This document shows, piece by piece, positions 62,394-64,000 of a DNA stretch of 64,000 nt (position 1 is its first letter; each line of letters opens with the position of its first letter). Position numbers and translations under genes: made by a program. The notes beneath the pieces are model-generated. The model was given only the letters and a program-made list of their open reading frames with translations. It was not told where the DNA came from and searched no databases. Source of the DNA: Scenedesmus sp. ARA3 (Eukaryota > Chlorophyta > Chlorophyceae > Sphaeropleales > Scenedesmaceae). The stretch is from assembly GCA_004335835.1 (NCBI GenBank), contig RWJK01001520.1, positions 4,194-68,193 of the forward strand, given 5' to 3'.

Positions 62394-63134
62394 TCACTTG
62401 TACCCTGACGATGACGTGTAGCCTAGATGTGCTTTAACATATTCCTCTGCTGTGGCAATGGTCAGCGGGCCAACGCCCGAAAGCCATCGGCACCGCGACT
62501 GTGTCCAACGCTATCGAGCAAGATTTGAGCAGCAATTGATGTGGTAAAGTCGTCAGTCAATGATAACGCTAGACCAGCTGAGGCTGTGCTGTTGCCGTGC
62601 TGCATATACGTGTACGGCATACGTGTACGGCATATACGTGTACGGCACAGAGTAACACCTCAACCCTGGTTCACGAATTCAAACCAACCATGAAATTCTG
62701 GTTCAGACGAAGTCAAACCAACCTCTTCCACTCCGTATCCCGGACGATCGTTTCCTTGCTTGTGGGCGATCCACGGCCATTGCGCATGCACGCATGGCGT
62801 GCAAGTATTGAGCTACTGTCTGCAATGCCTGCGCCTCTGCGCGCTCAAAGTTCAGCTATAAAGGTAGGTCAAGCCACACATTGCTTGCAAATTGCAATGA
62901 GCCCTCGCGTGCCGTCACAGTCTGAGTTGAGCCAGAGTGTTTTGAGGCGAAACAGCTGGTGTAACACGAAAAGCAACGCTGGCGTGCCACTTCCACTGCT
63001 GTGGGTGCTGCAGCTACGTACGCGCCTAAGCACCTGAACCAGCACTCAGAAGGAGTCGTTGCGTGGGGGCAGGCCCACCCCTGCCACCTTTGCCAGCAGC
63101 AGCGCCTGATGATCCCAGCACCGGACTGCTGCTG

Positions 63135-63167
<33 letters not shown>
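62394..63167. other. Intergenic, with short repeats
   Basis: Three copies of ATACGTGTACGGC occur at 62600-62646. A duplicate of the TPS 3' coding end is at 63049-63100 (see repeat entry). A 146-codon + strand ORF (62597-63037) has no recognisable motif. Confidence 0.5.
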
Positions 63168-63169
<2 letters not shown>

Positions 63170-63222
63170 AGAAGGAGTCGTTGCGCGGGGGCAGGCCCAC
63201 CCCTGCCATCTTTGCCAGCAGC
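63049..63222 (-). repeat. Duplicated 3' coding end of TPS gene
   Basis: GAAGGAGTCGTTGCG and about 50 further bases are present at 63049 and 63171 (+ strand), 122 bp apart. The second is the real coding end (VGLPPRNDSF and stop). The first is in the 3' flank and is separated from it by a CTG tract. Confidence 0.88.
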
Positions 63223-64000
63223 TCCAGCACCTCGTTGGTGTCGTTCACGTAGAACTTGGCCTTGCTGGGGCGCTGGCCCACCACGCACGCAAACACCTGG
63301 CAGCAGCAGCAGCAGCACATGTCAAGGGGCTGTGTTGGATCCACAAACACCTGGGTGCATGCAGGCTTTGCAGAATCTGTGTACCTAGCATTGCCCTGTA
63401 AGACAAGAGCATTTTGTTGAAGCCAAGCAGCAGCACATGGCGGAGGCAGAGCAGCGGCCCAATCATCCACCCACAATGCCGGGGTGCAGCATACCACCAC
63501 TCCCACAGCGCTGCCAAGCTACTGGTGACGCAAGCTGTGTCACTTCAAACCAACCAGGCCCCAGTGGGGCCACCCAGTGATCACCTTGAAAATAAGCAGC
63601 CACCAAACTCACCTCTGCGGGGTGCCGGGGGGTATCCGCATACTGCTCAATGGCGGTGAACATGTCCTCATCAGACCTGTCATCACCAACAGCAAGCACA
63701 AAGTCAACCGCGCCGCCAGCCAAGCCCCGCGAGCTGCCGCCAGCAGCAGCATCCGCAGCCGCCTGCTGCTGCTGTTGCTGCTGCATCTGCTGCTGGTGCA
63801 CCGGCTGCCGCGGCAGCGGCGGCGGCCCGCCCGCTGCTGCTGCTGCATGTGCCGCCTGCCACTGCTGCCCGCCTGCCGGCCCGCCCATCCCTAAGCTGTG
63901 TGCTGCTACTGCTGCAGCGCCAGCGCCCGGCGGCAGGCCGTCTAGGCTACCTGCTGCTGCTGCTGCTGCTGCTGCCGGCTCTGGTGCTGCTGCTGCTGGT
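63168..64000 (-). CDS. Class II trehalose-6-phosphate synthase, C-terminal part
   Basis: Two exons are inside the window: 63613-64000 (continues beyond the window) and 63168-63296 (TAG), joined in phase 0. They encode the HAD-type phosphatase end of TPS/TPP proteins: DFVLAVGDDRSDEDMFTAIE, then VFACVVGQRPSKAKFYVNDT and a final EVLELLAKMAGVGLPP. The acidic DDRSDEDMF motif is the third HAD motif. Class II TPS proteins of plants and algae have both synthase and phosphatase-like domains and are mostly regulatory in sugar signalling. Here a Q/A/P-rich insert of more than 80 residues stands just before DFVLAVGDD, where relatives are compact. Activity cannot be judged without the rest of the protein. 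Confidence 0.88.

Noticed and set aside
62597..63037. 146-codon + strand ORF
   Set aside because: No motif or splice context, and it begins inside short ATACGTGTACGGC repeats.

Overview
This window looks like nuclear DNA of a green alga, most likely a chlorophycean (Chlamydomonadales or Sphaeropleales). The reasons are dense GT-AG introns, CTG/CAG trinucleotide runs on almost every page, TGTAA polyadenylation motifs downstream of several stops, a plastid-lipid-associated (PAP/fibrillin) protein, a class II trehalose-phosphate synthase end, and an intraflagellar transport gene. No prokaryotic, organellar or viral gene organisation was seen. One assembly gap of 139 N (33155-33293) lies inside an intron. 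Gene models below were built by hand from splice sites, reading-frame phase and family motifs; where I give an exon list, phases agree across every junction unless I say otherwise.

Layout, left to right: (1) 1-4433 (+), the helicase core of an IGHMBP2/SMUBP2-type SF1 helicase, 5' end outside or unresolved, followed by a minisatellite. (2) 4.7-12.5 kb, poorly resolved sequence with a few Cys-rich candidate exons on the + strand. (3) 12761-14680 (-), a 268-aa multi-pass membrane protein of unknown function. (4) 15859-28989 (-), a 13-exon gene for about 2795 aa that joins an N-terminal CDCA7-type (4CXXC_R1) zinc finger to a very long Q/A-rich helical region. (5) 29491-30903 (+), IFT20, sharing a 500-bp divergent intergenic region with gene 4. 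(6) 31829-34837 (-), a secreted acid-lipase family enzyme. (7) 35490-39502 (-), a BUD22/SRFBP1-type ribosome-biogenesis factor. (8) 41586-48070 (-), a secreted GH5 cellulase-like enzyme with a Cys-rich N-terminal module. (9) 49389-50911 (-), the C-terminal part of a PAP/fibrillin protein. (10) 51371-52254 (+), a possible small basic/acidic protein. (11) 52566-58618 (+), a complete 13-exon RTCB RNA ligase. (12) 59561-62393 (-), two neighbouring ORFs carrying five divergent AP2-like repeats. (13) 63168-64000 (-), the C-terminal phosphatase part of a class II TPS.

The genes do not form an obvious pathway; this is a typical mixed nuclear neighbourhood. The most unusual observation is structural. 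In at least seven unrelated genes (helicase, CDCA7-like, GH5, PAP, RTCB, TPS and possibly others) the edge of an exon, with its splice site and adjoining intron, has been tandemly copied into the intron or 3' flank, usually at a spacing of about 75-160 bp and often close to 121 bp. The extreme case is an 11-copy, roughly 121-bp array at 22171-23460 in which nearly every copy keeps a short in-frame exon edge followed by a GT donor. Expanded CTG tracts repeatedly end in CAG at genuine 3' splice sites. Together these suggest that local tandem duplication and triplet expansion are actively remodelling exon-intron boundaries in this genome.
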